Origin: Shimia sp. R10_1
Lineage (GTDB): Bacteria; Pseudomonadota; Alphaproteobacteria; Rhodobacterales; Rhodobacteraceae
Direction: 5' to 3'
DNA length: 64,000 nucleotides
Assembly (NCBI RefSeq): GCF_017744095.1
Contig: NZ_JAGHQX010000003.1
Coordinates: 349,884-413,883 of the forward strand
Part shown: positions 37,865 to 47,370 of the stretch, in pieces
Layout: each line of letters opens with the position of its first letter
Numbering within the stretch: the stretch's first letter is position 1
Notes under the pieces: model-generated
Seen by the model: the letters and a program-made list of their open reading frames with translations, nothing else
What the model was told of the DNA's origin: nothing
Databases searched by the model: none
Made by a program: the position numbers and the translations under genes

Positions 37865-39427
37865 TTACTTTTTGCTGATACGACCATCCAGTGCCGCAGC
37901 CCCCGCGCCATTCTTGGCCAGATACTCTGCGGTCACATCCGCCAAATCCGGGCCATAGTCATAGGCGTTTTCAGCGTCGCGGAACATTTTGTAGCCATCG
38001 CCACCGTTGCGCACATAGTTGTTGGACACAACGCCATACACTTTGTCGAGATCAATCGGCGCACCGCCAACCATCACGTCGCTGATGCGGCTGCCTGCGT
38101 CTGCGGCGGCATCAAAGCTGAAGGTCATACCCGCCACCTGCGGGAAGCGGCCTGCGCCATCTTCGATTTGGCTCACACCGTTCTCCAAAGCGGCCACAAT
38201 GGTTTCGCCGGTCACCTGGAAGGTGGACAGAGTGTTCTGGAATGGCAGCACCGTGAGCACCTCACCCATGGTTACTTCGCCCGCGTCGATGGACGCCCGC
38301 AGACCGCCACCGTTTTGGATTGCAATTTCAACGCCTTGATCTTTCACACGATCCAGCATCGCGCCTGCGACCAGATTGCCCATGGCGCACTCGCCTGCCC
38401 GGCAGGATCCACGGTCGCCATCAATCGCCGCATCGGTCGAGGCGACAACACGTGACTTCATCTCTTCGATTGGGCCAGCCAGCTCCGCCACGCGCGCCAC
38501 GATGTCCTGATCTTCCGCCACAGAGGCGTCGAGCAAAATGGTGTCACCGGTTGCAGCGGTTACATTGCCCGCGTCGTCAAAGGTCAGGGTCAGGTGGCCA
38601 ACATATTTGGAATAAGCATAGGCCTGTACCACCGGCACGTTGCCAACCATGGTTGGATAAGCCATCGCGCCTTCTTCGGTGTTGGAGAATTTGGTGTGAG
38701 AATGCCCACCCACCACCGCATCCACGCCAGACACCGCGCCTGCAATCTCCATATCTTTATTCACGCCCACGTGGTTCAGCGCGATGATCTTGGTCACGCC
38801 TTCCGCGGTCAGCGCATCCACATCTGCCTGCAGGGCTTCAATCTCGTCCTGGAAGATCACTGCTTCGCCGGGGCTTGAGGTTTCAGCCGTGTCCGTGGCC
38901 AGCGCGGAAATGATGGCAACCTTTTCACCGCCAACGTCCAGCACCACATGGTTGGTCACTTTGCCAGCCAGCACATCGGATTGAGAGACATCAAGGTTGC
39001 CGGAAATCACCGGGAAAGACACGCCTTCAACCAGTTTAAGCAGCCCTTCGGGACCATCATCAAACTCGTGGTTGCCCACGGCCATGGCGTCAAAACCGAT
39101 CTTCTCCATCATCTCGATTTCCACGTCACCTTTGTAGGTCGTGTACATCAGAGAGCCTTGATACTGATCGCCTGCGTCCAGAACCACAAGGTTCTGACCA
39201 GCCAACTCCTCGCGCAGTTCGGCAATCTTGGTCGCCACACGGGCATAGCCACCAAAGCATTTGCCCTCTGCATTGTCCTCAGCCTTGCAGGTCGAGTCAT
39301 ACTTGTTGATCGGCTCAATACGGCTGTGCAGATCGTTGATGTGAACAATGTGCAAAGTGTAGTCGGCAGCTGCCATACCAGCGGTTACGGCGAGCGCTGC
39401 GGCCCCTGTCATCAAACGCGCGATCAT
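37865..39427 (-). CDS. Periplasmic 5'-nucleotidase / metallophosphatase (UshA-like)
   Basis: A 520-residue exported enzyme. After a signal peptide ending GMAAA, the metallophosphatase domain begins YTLHIVHINDLHSRIEP (metal ligands Asp and His), with DAGDQYQGS, AVGNHEFDDG and GGHSHT as further ligands. The C-terminal 5'-nucleotidase domain carries AIQNGGGLRASI and NNYVRNGGDGY for substrate binding. It hydrolyses extracellular nucleotides to release phosphate and nucleosides. AAGGGA precedes ATG 39427, which starts the signal peptide. A strong terminator follows. Confidence 0.95.
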   Translation of the reverse strand: MIARLMTGAAALAVTAGMAAADYTLHIVHINDLHSRIEPINKYDSTCKAEDNAEGKCFGGYARVATKIAELREELAGQNLVVLDAGDQYQGSLMYTTYKGDVEIEMMEKIGFDAMAVGNHEFDDGPEGLLKLVEGVSFPVISGNLDVSQSDVLAGKVTNHVVLDVGGEKVAIISALATDTAETSSPGEAVIFQDEIEALQADVDALTAEGVTKIIALNHVGVNKDMEIAGAVSGVDAVVGGHSHTKFSNTEEGAMAYPTMVGNVPVVQAYAYSKYVGHLTLTFDDAGNVTAATGDTILLDASVAEDQDIVARVAELAGPIEEMKSRVVASTDAAIDGDRGSCRAGECAMGNLVAGAMLDRVKDQGVEIAIQNGGGLRASIDAGEVTMGEVLTVLPFQNTLSTFQVTGETIVAALENGVSQIEDGAGRFPQVAGMTFSFDAAADAGSRISDVMVGGAPIDLDKVYGVVSNNYVRNGGDGYKMFRDAENAYDYGPDLADVTAEYLAKNGAGAAALDGRISKK

Positions 39428-39550
39428 GGAGAATCCCTTCTCATTTTTACCATTCAATCAATATCGTGCCGCCTAAGGCACACCTATGTCAAAGGTTTAA
39501 CAAAAGCTCTATAGCTTGACCTCACGCCCCGCCCGTTGCATGAGCAAGCC

Positions 39551-39892
39551 ATGCTTATTTTCAAGATTTTTCGGGCCGAAGAATGGGCCACTCTGCGCGC
39601 CGATGGCCACACGGCAGGCGCCCCCGTGGATGTTGCCGATGGCTTTGTCCATTTCTCGACAGCGGAACAGGCTGCGGAAACCGCCGCCAAACACTTCGCC
39701 GGAGAGGACGACCTATTCCTGATCGCTGTTGAAGCTGACAGCCTTGGAGATGAGCTGAAGTGGGAAGTCTCTCGCGGCGGCGCTTTATTCCCGCATCTCT
39801 ATCGAGAATTCCGGCTGTCTGATGTGACTTGGGCACAGCCTTTGCCACTCGTGGACGGCACCCATCAGTTTCCAGCGGGAACCATATCATGA
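39551..39892 (+). CDS. DUF952 family protein
   Basis: A 113-residue protein starting [19 protein letters not shown], with [22 protein letters not shown] and the closing [19 protein letters not shown]. This pattern belongs to DUF952, a family related to the ADP-ribosyltransferase-like/glutathione S-transferase-adjacent small proteins of unknown activity. ATG 39551 is preferred over one five codons earlier. Its stop overlaps the pyrD start as ATGA (39889-39892), so it is coupled to pyrimidine synthesis. Confidence 0.9.
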   Translation: MLIFKIFRAEEWATLRADGHTAGAPVDVADGFVHFSTAEQAAETAAKHFAGEDDLFLIAVEADSLGDELKWEVSRGGALFPHLYREFRLSDVTWAQPLPLVDGTHQFPAGTIS

Positions 39893-40956
39893 CCAACGGC
39901 AACATTCTTGAAAAACTGGGCATGAAGGCCCTGCGCAGCATTGACCCGGAAACATCCCACGGTTTGGCTATCCGCGCTTTGCAAATGGGTGTGGCAAATG
40001 CGCCGGGGCAAATATCCTCAGCGCGCCTGCGCACCGAAGTTGCCGGAATTTCGCTTCCAAACCCCGTTGGACTTGCCGCAGGGTTTGACAAAAACGCCAC
40101 TGCACTGTCTGGCCTTGCCAAATCTGGATTTGGTTTTGTCGAAGTCGGCGCCGCAACACCTCGGCCACAGCCCGGCAATCCCAAACCGCGGCTGTTTCGA
40201 CTGAGCGAAGACAAAGCAGCGATCAATCGCTTTGGTTTTAACAACGATGGCATGGAAGCCATCGGCGCGCGCCTTGCCAACCGCCCCAAAGACGCTGTCA
40301 TCGGCCTCAACCTTGGCGCCAATAAAGATAGCGAAAACCGTGCAGAAGACTTCGCACGCGTACTGGCGCATTGCGGCGCGCATCTCGATTTTGCAACAGT
40401 CAATGTCAGCTCACCCAACACAGAAAAGCTGCGTGATTTGCAGGGCAAAGCCGCCCTCTCCGCGCTTTTGAGCGGCGTGATGGACACCCGCGACGCATTG
40501 GATCGGAAGATCCCAGTCTTCCTCAAAATCGCCCCGGATCTCAGCGATGTCGAACTGGGCGAGATCGCCGAAGTTGCGCAGGAAACAGGCGTTGATGCGA
40601 TTATTGCAACCAACACGACACTTTCTCGCGATGGGCTCAGCAGCCCGCACAAGGCTGAGGCAGGGGGCCTGTCTGGCGCGCCGCTCTTTGAAAAGTCCAC
40701 CCAAGTGCTCGCACGTCTGTCAGAACTGACAGAGGGTGCCCTGCCTTTGATCGGGGTTGGTGGCATAGGGTCCGCGGACCAAGCCTACGCCAAGATCTGC
40801 GCCGGCGCCTCTGCCGTGCAGCTCTATACAGCGCTTGTCTACGGCGGGTTCTCCCTTGCTGAAACAATCGTGCGGGAATTGGACGCGCTGCTGCAACGCG
40901 ATGGCTTTGCCAATGTCGCAGACGCGGTTGGAAGCAAACGAAAGGACTGGCTATGA
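39889..40956 (+). CDS. pyrD: Dihydroorotate dehydrogenase, quinone-dependent class 2
   Basis: A 355-residue FMN enzyme that oxidises dihydroorotate to orotate with quinone in de novo pyrimidine synthesis. An N-terminal helical extension (residues 1-45) for membrane association precedes [13 protein letters not shown]; catalytic Ser is in [14 protein letters not shown], and TTLSRDGL and [32 protein letters not shown] form the FMN phosphate site. Class 2 is supported by the Ser base and the extension. Overlaps DUF952 upstream and arsC downstream, each by ATGA. Confidence 0.97.
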   Translation: MTNGNILEKLGMKALRSIDPETSHGLAIRALQMGVANAPGQISSARLRTEVAGISLPNPVGLAAGFDKNATALSGLAKSGFGFVEVGAATPRPQPGNPKPRLFRLSEDKAAINRFGFNNDGMEAIGARLANRPKDAVIGLNLGANKDSENRAEDFARVLAHCGAHLDFATVNVSSPNTEKLRDLQGKAALSALLSGVMDTRDALDRKIPVFLKIAPDLSDVELGEIAEVAQETGVDAIIATNTTLSRDGLSSPHKAEAGGLSGAPLFEKSTQVLARLSELTEGALPLIGVGGIGSADQAYAKICAGASAVQLYTALVYGGFSLAETIVRELDALLQRDGFANVADAVGSKRKDWL

Positions 40957-41291
40957 TCACCATCTGGCACAACCCGCGCTGCTCCAAATCGCGCCAGACA
41001 CTCGCCCTTGTTGAAGAACAGGGCGACGTCACAGTGCGGCGCTATCTCGAAGACGCGCCCAGCGCAGATGAACTCGCGGAAGTTCAGAAGCTCTTGGGCC
41101 TCAAAGCCATCGAGATGATGCGCACCAAAGAAAAGCGCTTCGCCGAGCTGGGTCTCAACAAGTCTGACGATGACGCGACATTGCGCGCCGCAATGGCAGA
41201 AAACCCGATCCTGATCGAGCGTCCAATTGTGCTTACAAACGGCAAAGCGGCAATTGGACGCCCACCAGAAGCTGTTCTGGACATCCTTTAA
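40953..41291 (+). CDS. arsC: ArsC-type (glutaredoxin-dependent) arsenate reductase family protein
   Basis: A 112-residue thioredoxin-fold protein with the catalytic Cys in [19 protein letters not shown] and the C-terminal pattern [25 protein letters not shown] that holds the conserved Arg. It reduces arsenate using glutaredoxin in known members; some relatives have other roles. It has no other arsenic genes nearby, only the ATGA overlap with pyrD, so the physiological role in this setting is open. Confidence 0.92.
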   Translation: MITIWHNPRCSKSRQTLALVEEQGDVTVRRYLEDAPSADELAEVQKLLGLKAIEMMRTKEKRFAELGLNKSDDDATLRAAMAENPILIERPIVLTNGKAAIGRPPEAVLDIL

Positions 41292-41326
41292 GCCGCTTCG
41301 CTCCAGACACCAAATCGGTCAAAAGT

Positions 41327-41348
41327 GCGCAGGGCTTCCGTCCTGCGC
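41327..41348 (-). terminator. Terminator of the DegT aminotransferase gene
   Basis: A 7-bp stem, GCGCAGG with CCTGCGC, around an 8-base loop; read on the minus strand it is followed by AC and TTTT. It lies 14 bp after the aminotransferase stop, between convergent genes. Confidence 0.6.
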
Positions 41349-41362
41349 TCACCCGGCACCCA

Positions 41363-42556
41363 TCAGCCCGACTGAAACACTGCACCAACTTCTGCCTTGA
41401 TGATCCGCGCAATCAGTGCGCAATCCTCAAGCGAAAACGTCAGCGGGATGCGCATATCCACAATCCCCTTCAGGATCCGGTCAGATTTCGGCATTGGTGC
41501 GCTCGGGGCATAGCGCCAACTGTCGTAGCGGGATGTGAAGGCCACGGGCTCAGCGCCGCCAAACCACTTCAACTCAACGCCCCGTGCCAAACATCGCTTG
41601 AGCACGGCGTTGATTTTATCGACCGACCAATCCAACAACAAAAACTGGATCGAGCTGCCCACATAGCCTTCGCCTTCAGGCCGTTCCACAACGGTCAGCC
41701 CAGGCGTTTCGCGCAGCCCATCCAAGATCACATCGTGGCGCGCATTCCAGGCCGCCACGCTGTCAGAAAGTTTACGCAACTGCGGGCGCAATATCGCGGC
41801 ACGCAGATGATCCATACGGCCCGAGACATTGGGTGTGTCATACTTTACGCGTTCAAAGACTTCCGCCTCGGGCACGGCCCCATTGCGCCCATAAAGCATG
41901 TAACTGCCCGACAAAATCGTGGCCCGCGCCATCAGCTCAGCGTCGTCACTGATCAGCAGGCCGCCTTCGCCCGAGTTCATGTGCTTGTAGGTCTGCGTCG
42001 AATAACACGCCATCTGCCCAAAGCGCCCCGATGGGACACCACGCCAGCTGCCGCCCATTGTGTGTGCGCAATCCTCGATCACGCGGATATTGTGCTGGGC
42101 GCAAATCGCCATCAGCGCATCCATGTCACAGATATGGCCCCGCATGTGTGACAGCATTAGTACATCAGCTTGGTCCGCTTTGGTTTCCAGATCATCCAGA
42201 TCAATCACCAACCCCTCGGTCACGCCCACAAACACTGGCACAGCGCCGACGCTGGCAATAGCGCCTGGTACTGGTGCAAGAGTAAAGGCATTCGTCAGCA
42301 CTTTGTCTCCAGCACCAACGCCCATGGCGCGCAACGCGCACCCCATCGCATACCCGCCAGATGCAACGGCAATGCAGAATTTGGCACCTACACTCTGCGC
42401 AAACTCTTGCTCTAAGAGAGAGGCCTCACCTACTTCACCCTCAGATAGGTTGTAGCGATGCAAACGACCTGTGCGCATCACGTCAACTGCAGCGGCAATC
42501 GCCTCTTCTGAAATCGGTTCTTGCTGGGTGAAATTGCCCTTAAACACTTCGCTCAT
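41363..42556 (-). CDS. DegT/DnrJ/EryC1/StrS aminotransferase family protein
   Basis: A 397-residue PLP-dependent enzyme. The active-site Lys is in STQTYKHMNSGEGGLL, the cofactor Asp in VIEDCAHTMGG, and the substrate loop near LHRYNLSEGEVGEASLLEQEFAQSVGAKFCIAVASGG. Members transfer an amino group to sugar nucleotides or act in similar small-molecule pathways. There is no surrounding polysaccharide locus except glmU and glmS, which are divergent and separated by gph. ATG 42556 is preferred over 42568. The substrate is unknown. Confidence 0.92.
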   Translation of the reverse strand: MSEVFKGNFTQQEPISEEAIAAAVDVMRTGRLHRYNLSEGEVGEASLLEQEFAQSVGAKFCIAVASGGYAMGCALRAMGVGAGDKVLTNAFTLAPVPGAIASVGAVPVFVGVTEGLVIDLDDLETKADQADVLMLSHMRGHICDMDALMAICAQHNIRVIEDCAHTMGGSWRGVPSGRFGQMACYSTQTYKHMNSGEGGLLISDDAELMARATILSGSYMLYGRNGAVPEAEVFERVKYDTPNVSGRMDHLRAAILRPQLRKLSDSVAAWNARHDVILDGLRETPGLTVVERPEGEGYVGSSIQFLLLDWSVDKINAVLKRCLARGVELKWFGGAEPVAFTSRYDSWRYAPSAPMPKSDRILKGIVDMRIPLTFSLEDCALIARIIKAEVGAVFQSG

Positions 42557-42615
42557 CATGGCCTCCACACAGGTCGCGTCACATCAGCATTACGCAAGTT
42601 CACAGGCGGCTGCAA

Positions 42616-43290
42616 TCACCCAACCGGATCAGCCAGAAGCGTCTCAACCACCTGTGGCAGAGACGCGAAGTCATGCAAAAGCGCCTCTGGCTCAAGCGCC
42701 GCCATGTCCTCCCCACTCGGGCCAAATGTCACCAATACGCTCGGCACCCCAGCAGCTTTTGCAGTGTTGCGGTCTGTGTCGCTGTCCCCGACCAGCAGGG
42801 TCTTGGCGGGATGCCCGCCCAAACGCCGCACAGTCTCGGCAAGTGGCGCTGGATCAGGCTTTCGCACCGGCAGAGTGTCCGCCCCAACCAACGCGCCAAA
42901 AGCGTCTCGCACGCCCAGAGCCTCCAACAGTTGCTGCGCCAGTCCTTCTGGCTTGTTCGTACAAATCCCCACGCCATACCCCTGCGCTGACAGCTGCGCG
43001 ACCGCCTCCATTGCACCATCATAAAGCAGTGTATGTTCTGCAATAGCGCCGCCATAAGCTTCGAGCAAAACCGGATAATATGCTGTTATGGTTGCCTCAT
43101 CCAGCGCCCCCACGCGCTTAAGCCCCTCAGTGAGCATACGTCGGCCACCCCGCAAGGCTACTCCCGCGTCGGTTTCTGGCCAAAGCACGTCTCCGTATCC
43201 CATCTCCCGGAAACAAAAATTGGCCGCAGCAATCAAGTCTCCGCTGGTATCCGCCAGCGTTCCATCCAGATCAAAAATGACGGTTTTCAT
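42616..43290 (-). CDS. gph: HAD family phosphatase, phosphoglycolate phosphatase-like
   Basis: A 224-residue HAD hydrolase with motif I in VIFDLDGTLADTSGDL, motif II in GICTNKP, motif III Lys in VRKPDPAPL and motif IV in LLVGDSDTDRNTAKAAG. The helical cap after motif I and the overall length fit phosphoglycolate phosphatase, which removes 2-phosphoglycolate formed in DNA repair or oxygenation. ATG 43290 starts the conserved strand; the 12-codon extension has no support. Lies 59 bp upstream of the DegT gene on the same strand. Confidence 0.85.
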   Translation of the reverse strand: MKTVIFDLDGTLADTSGDLIAAANFCFREMGYGDVLWPETDAGVALRGGRRMLTEGLKRVGALDEATITAYYPVLLEAYGGAIAEHTLLYDGAMEAVAQLSAQGYGVGICTNKPEGLAQQLLEALGVRDAFGALVGADTLPVRKPDPAPLAETVRRLGGHPAKTLLVGDSDTDRNTAKAAGVPSVLVTFGPSGEDMAALEPEALLHDFASLPQVVETLLADPVG

Positions 43291-43425
43291 ACACTTGCCC
43301 TCTTCAGATGCGCGAGTTATCGCCAATGGCTGTTACAAGGCGCAACCTGAATTGAAGCTTGTCACCCTTGCACCCTTCCAGCACTCGGATAAAACGGGCA
43401 CAATCGAAATTCAAAGAGAAAACAA

Positions 43426-44781
43426 ATGAGCATAGCCCTCATCATCCTGGCCGCGGGCAAAGGCACACGGATGAATTCGGATCTGCCCAAGGTGCTTCAC
43501 CCGATTGCAAACGCGCCGATGTTGATCCACGCCATGCAAGCTGGCCAGGCCCTGTCTCCAGAAAAAACGTTGGTTGTTGCAGGCCACGGAGCGGATCTGG
43601 TTGCGAAAGAAGTTTCTGAATTTGATCCTGAGGCCGAAGTGGTTCTGCAGGAAGAGCAAAACGGCACGGCGCACGCTGTGGATATGTGCCAAGAGGCCCT
43701 CGCTGATTTTGAAGGTGATGTGATTGTCCTCTTCGGAGACACACCATTTGTACGCGCTGAAACCCTCGAAAACATGGTCGCAGCCAAAGAGCGGAACGCA
43801 GTTGTTGTGCTTGGTTTTGACGCTGCAGATCCCGGAAAATACGGCCGCTTGATTATGAATGGCGATCAGCTTGAGCGGATTGTCGAGTTTGCAGATGCCT
43901 CCACAGATGAGCGCGCGGTCACTTTCTGCAATTCAGGGGTGATGCTTGTTGAAAGCAAAACACTCTTTGATCTGATCAGCGCAATTTCGTCTGACAATGC
44001 GCAAGGTGAATACTACCTCACTGACATCGTCGGCCTCGCACGTGAAAAAGGGCTGAATGTCACGGCTGTTTCTTGTGATGAGGCGGAGACGCTGGGCATC
44101 AACTCTCGCGCTCAGCTCGCTGAAGCTGAAGGTATTTTTCAGAAAAGTGCCCGCGCAGAGCTGCTCGACCTTGGCGTCACATTGCAACAACCCGAGACGG
44201 TCATGCTGTCTTTTGACACCGTAATTGGCAGGGACACCGTGATTGAGCCGAATGTCTATTTCGGCCCCAACGTGACCGTAGAAAGCGGCACGCGCATTCG
44301 CGCTTTTTCGCATCTTGAAGGATGTCATGTCTCTCGCGGCGCGGCCGTCGGCCCCTACGCTCGCCTGCGCCCCGGCGCGGAGCTCTCAGAAAACACCCAC
44401 ATCGGTAACTTTGTGGAAATCAAAAACGCCGAAATTGGCGAAGGCACCAAAGTCAACCACCTGTCCTATATCGGTGACGCCACTTTGGGCTCCGCGACCA
44501 ACATTGGCGCAGGCACCATCACCTGCAACTACGATGGTGTCATGAAACATCACACCACCATCGGAAATCGCGCCTTTATCGGCTCCAACACAATGTTGGT
44601 CGCGCCAGTTGCTGTTGGTGACGAGGCGATGACCGGATCTGGATCTGTCATCACCAAGGATGTTCCTGACACGGCTCTCGCGCTAGCACGTGCCGATCAA
44701 GTCAACAAACCCGGTGTTGCCCGAAAATTGTTCGAATTGTTAAAGAAAAAGAAACAAAAACAGACATTGGAGAGCAAGTAA
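43426..44781 (+). CDS. glmU: Bifunctional UDP-GlcNAc pyrophosphorylase / glucosamine-1-phosphate acetyltransferase
   Basis: A 451-residue cytoplasmic enzyme making UDP-N-acetylglucosamine for peptidoglycan and lipopolysaccharide. N-terminal uridyltransferase (residues 1-230) begins LIILAAGKGTRMNSDLPKVLH, with EEQNGTAHAV. The C-terminal half is a left-handed beta helix of hexapeptide repeats (for example GRDTVIEPNVYFGPNVTVESGTRI and IGAGTITCNYDGV). It ends in a Lys-rich tail. The stop codon overlaps the ATG of glmS by one base (TAATG). Confidence 0.97.
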   Translation: MSIALIILAAGKGTRMNSDLPKVLHPIANAPMLIHAMQAGQALSPEKTLVVAGHGADLVAKEVSEFDPEAEVVLQEEQNGTAHAVDMCQEALADFEGDVIVLFGDTPFVRAETLENMVAAKERNAVVVLGFDAADPGKYGRLIMNGDQLERIVEFADASTDERAVTFCNSGVMLVESKTLFDLISAISSDNAQGEYYLTDIVGLAREKGLNVTAVSCDEAETLGINSRAQLAEAEGIFQKSARAELLDLGVTLQQPETVMLSFDTVIGRDTVIEPNVYFGPNVTVESGTRIRAFSHLEGCHVSRGAAVGPYARLRPGAELSENTHIGNFVEIKNAEIGEGTKVNHLSYIGDATLGSATNIGAGTITCNYDGVMKHHTTIGNRAFIGSNTMLVAPVAVGDEAMTGSGSVITKDVPDTALALARADQVNKPGVARKLFELLKKKKQKQTLESK

Positions 44782-46604
44782 TGTGTGGAATCGTTGGTGT
44801 TCTCGGCAGTCACGAAGCGGCCCCTATTCTCGTTGAAGCCCTTAAACGGCTCGAATATCGCGGCTACGACAGCGCAGGCATTGCAACCGTAAACGATGGC
44901 ACGCTGGAACGTCGTCGCGCAGTTGGAAAGCTCGTGAATCTCTCCGACTTGCTGGTGCACGAACCTCTCCGCGGGAAGTCTGGCATTGGCCATACACGTT
45001 GGGCCACCCATGGTGCTCCCTCTGTGGTAAATGCGCACCCGCACCAAGCTGGGCCTGTGGCTGTTGTGCACAATGGTATCATCGAAAACTTCCGCGAGCT
45101 GCGTGAAGAATTAGCGAACGATGGGTTTTCCTTTGTCACGGAAACAGACACAGAGACAGTCGCTCTTCTGACGCAAATGTACATGAATACAGGGATGCAA
45201 CCTGTTGAGGCCGCGCTCAAAACGCTTTCTCGCCTAGACGGTGCATTTGCGTTGGCGTTTTTGTTTTCTGGTGAAGATGACTTGATCGTTGCAGCGCGCA
45301 AAGGCTCTCCGCTGGCAATCGGCCATGGCGATGGTGAAATGTACGTAGGCTCCGATGCAATCGCTCTGGCCCCTTTGACCGATCAGATCACATATCTGGA
45401 AGAAGGCGACAGCGCGGTATTGAGCCGAACTTCTCTGGTGATCCGCGATGAAGCCGGCACAGAGGTGACACGAGAACAAAAAGTCATCAACGTGGATCAA
45501 GCGCAGGTCGACAAAGGCTTGCACAAACACTTTATGGCCAAAGAGATCGCTGAACAGCCCACTGTGCTCGGTCAGGCGATTGATCATTACCTTTCAAAAG
45601 ACGGAAAATCGGTGGCTTTGCCTGATCAGGGCTTGGATTTCACCAAGGTCGACCGTCTCACCATGGTTGCGTGCGGCACCGCATACTATGCCTGTGTGAC
45701 CGCCAAATATTGGTTTGAGCAAATCGCTGGTTTGCCTGTCGAAGTTGATGTGGCATCGGAATTCCGTTACCGCGAACCTCCTGTCACCAGCGGCACCGTT
45801 GCGTTGTTTGTTTCACAGTCGGGCGAAACCGCAGACACCTTGGCCGCCCTGCGCTACATGAGCGGGAAAGCGGAACAGATCGTCTCAGTTGTGAATGTGC
45901 CAGAGAGTTCCATCGCCCGTGAAAGCAATCTGGTCCTGCCAATTCTGGCAGGCGCAGAGATCGGCGTGGCCTCCACAAAAGCGTTTACCTGCCAATTAAC
46001 CGTGCTTTTGATGCTGGCCCTGAAGGCCGCTCATGATCGAGGCAAACTGTCCGATGCGGAGCTGTCAACACATCTCACCGAGCTGCGTGGCGTACCTGGC
46101 CTCATCAATCAAGCGCTTGGTAGCGAAGCGCAGGTTGCGGCTGTGGCTGGCAAACTGGCGGAAGCGCGCGATATTCTATTTTTGGGACGCGGCCGCATGT
46201 TCCCGCTGGCGCTGGAGGGGGCGCTGAAACTGAAGGAAATCAGTTATATTCATGCTGAAGCTTACGCTTCTGGCGAGCTGAAACATGGCCCAATCGCTCT
46301 GATTGACAAACAAGTCCCTGTTGTGGTGCTGGCTCCGCATGATGAGCTGTTTGATAAATCGATCTCCAACATGCAGGAGGTTATGGCCCGCGCTGGCAAG
46401 GTGCTGTTGATTTCGGATTCCAAAGGCATGCAAGACGCCGCTGAGGGCGCTTGGGAAACCCTTCAGATGCCTCAGGTTTCGCCTGTATTGTCCCCCATCC
46501 TTTATGCTGTCCCTGCGCAACTGCTAGCCTATCATACGGCGGTTGCCAAAGGCACCGATGTAGATCAGCCAAGAAATCTCGCCAAGTCTGTGACCGTAGA
46601 ATGA
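44781..46604 (+). CDS. glmS: Glutamine-fructose-6-phosphate aminotransferase (isomerising)
   Basis: A 607-residue enzyme that makes glucosamine-6-phosphate from fructose-6-phosphate and glutamine, the entry point to amino-sugar synthesis. Cys 2 (MCGIVGVLGSHEAAP) is the glutaminase nucleophile, with THGAPSVVNAHPH and HNGIIENF in the same domain. Two SIS domains follow (LFVSQSGETADTLAAL; ISYIHAEAYASGELKHGPIALI) and the C-terminus ends PRNLAKSVTVE. No glmS ribozyme is visible; the upstream gene overlaps by one base, and the stop overlaps the next start. Confidence 0.98.
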   Translation: MCGIVGVLGSHEAAPILVEALKRLEYRGYDSAGIATVNDGTLERRRAVGKLVNLSDLLVHEPLRGKSGIGHTRWATHGAPSVVNAHPHQAGPVAVVHNGIIENFRELREELANDGFSFVTETDTETVALLTQMYMNTGMQPVEAALKTLSRLDGAFALAFLFSGEDDLIVAARKGSPLAIGHGDGEMYVGSDAIALAPLTDQITYLEEGDSAVLSRTSLVIRDEAGTEVTREQKVINVDQAQVDKGLHKHFMAKEIAEQPTVLGQAIDHYLSKDGKSVALPDQGLDFTKVDRLTMVACGTAYYACVTAKYWFEQIAGLPVEVDVASEFRYREPPVTSGTVALFVSQSGETADTLAALRYMSGKAEQIVSVVNVPESSIARESNLVLPILAGAEIGVASTKAFTCQLTVLLMLALKAAHDRGKLSDAELSTHLTELRGVPGLINQALGSEAQVAAVAGKLAEARDILFLGRGRMFPLALEGALKLKEISYIHAEAYASGELKHGPIALIDKQVPVVVLAPHDELFDKSISNMQEVMARAGKVLLISDSKGMQDAAEGAWETLQMPQVSPVLSPILYAVPAQLLAYHTAVAKGTDVDQPRNLAKSVTVE

Positions 46605-47278
46605 CGCTGGACGACGCCCTCAGAGACCTCCGTGCGCTGATTGAACCGGGACGCGCAGATGGGATGCGCGCCTACCACAAGCAAACGCGGGAAGTGTTGG
46701 GGATTTCAAATCCCGCACTAAATGACCTTGCCAAAGCTTGGCGGCAAACGTTTAACGTAGAAACCCGCGTATCGCTGGCCAAAGCCCTGTGGGAAACCGA
46801 CATCTTTGAGGCGCGTATTGTGGCTGCAAAACTGCTTACACAAGCGCGCCTGCGACCTGATGAGACGGCATGGGATTTGATTTGTTCGTGGGTGCCAGAC
46901 TTTGACAGCTGGGCGATTGCAGACCATGCTTGCATGGCAGGACAACGTCGACTTACGGCAAATCCAGACCGGCTCGATACCGTTGAAAGCTGGACCACCT
47001 CTGATCATATGTGGACCCGCCGCGCGGCGTTGGTGATCACCCTTCCCTGGACCAAACAGAACAACCCAAAGCCAGCCGAGCTGGACGCGCGTGACCGTAT
47101 TTTGCAATGGGCAGCGGGCTATGTCGAAGATCAGGACTGGTTCATTCAAAAATCCGTTGCGTGGTGGCTGCGCGATCTCTCCAAACACGACGAAACACGC
47201 GTTCGAAGTTTTCTGGAACTCCACGGAGACAGGATGCAGCCCTTTGCCGTCAAAGAGGCCGCAAAGTACTTAGCCTAA
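46601..47278 (+). CDS. DNA alkylation repair protein, AlkD-like (HEAT-repeat glycosylase fold)
   Basis: A 225-residue helical protein starting MTLDDALRDLRALIEPGRADGM. Features such as MRAYHKQTREVLGISNPALNDLAKAWRQ, WAIADHACM and FIQKSVAWWLRDLSKHDETRVRSFLELHG fit the AlkC/AlkD superfamily, which removes alkylated bases without base flipping in known members. ATG 46601 overlaps the glmS stop as ATGA, so its translation appears coupled to amino-sugar synthesis, an unexpected pairing. The catalytic residues cannot be confirmed without alignment. Confidence 0.87.
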   Translation: MTLDDALRDLRALIEPGRADGMRAYHKQTREVLGISNPALNDLAKAWRQTFNVETRVSLAKALWETDIFEARIVAAKLLTQARLRPDETAWDLICSWVPDFDSWAIADHACMAGQRRLTANPDRLDTVESWTTSDHMWTRRAALVITLPWTKQNNPKPAELDARDRILQWAAGYVEDQDWFIQKSVAWWLRDLSKHDETRVRSFLELHGDRMQPFAVKEAAKYLA

Positions 47279-47290
47279 AGTTTTCGGCAT

Positions 47291-47333
47291 CAAAAAAAAT
47301 GCGGCGAAAAGTTACCTTTACGACTTTCGCCGC
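47291..47333 (-). terminator. Orphan terminator facing left between alkD-like gene and moaA
   Basis: Arms GCGGCGAAA (47301-47309) and TTTCGCCGC (47325-47333) form a 9-bp stem. On the minus strand it is followed by eight T residues (47299-47292). Both flanking genes are on the plus strand, where the hairpin has no U-run, so it would stop antisense transcription coming out of moaA. Confidence 0.55.
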
Positions 47334-47370
47334 CCTTGCTCTGGCGCAGTGTCATGATTAACTTTCTCCT

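Noticed and set aside
44500..44800. glmS ribozyme or riboswitch upstream of glmS
   Set aside because: glmS overlaps glmU by one base, so there is no leader; no ribozyme core is expected or seen.
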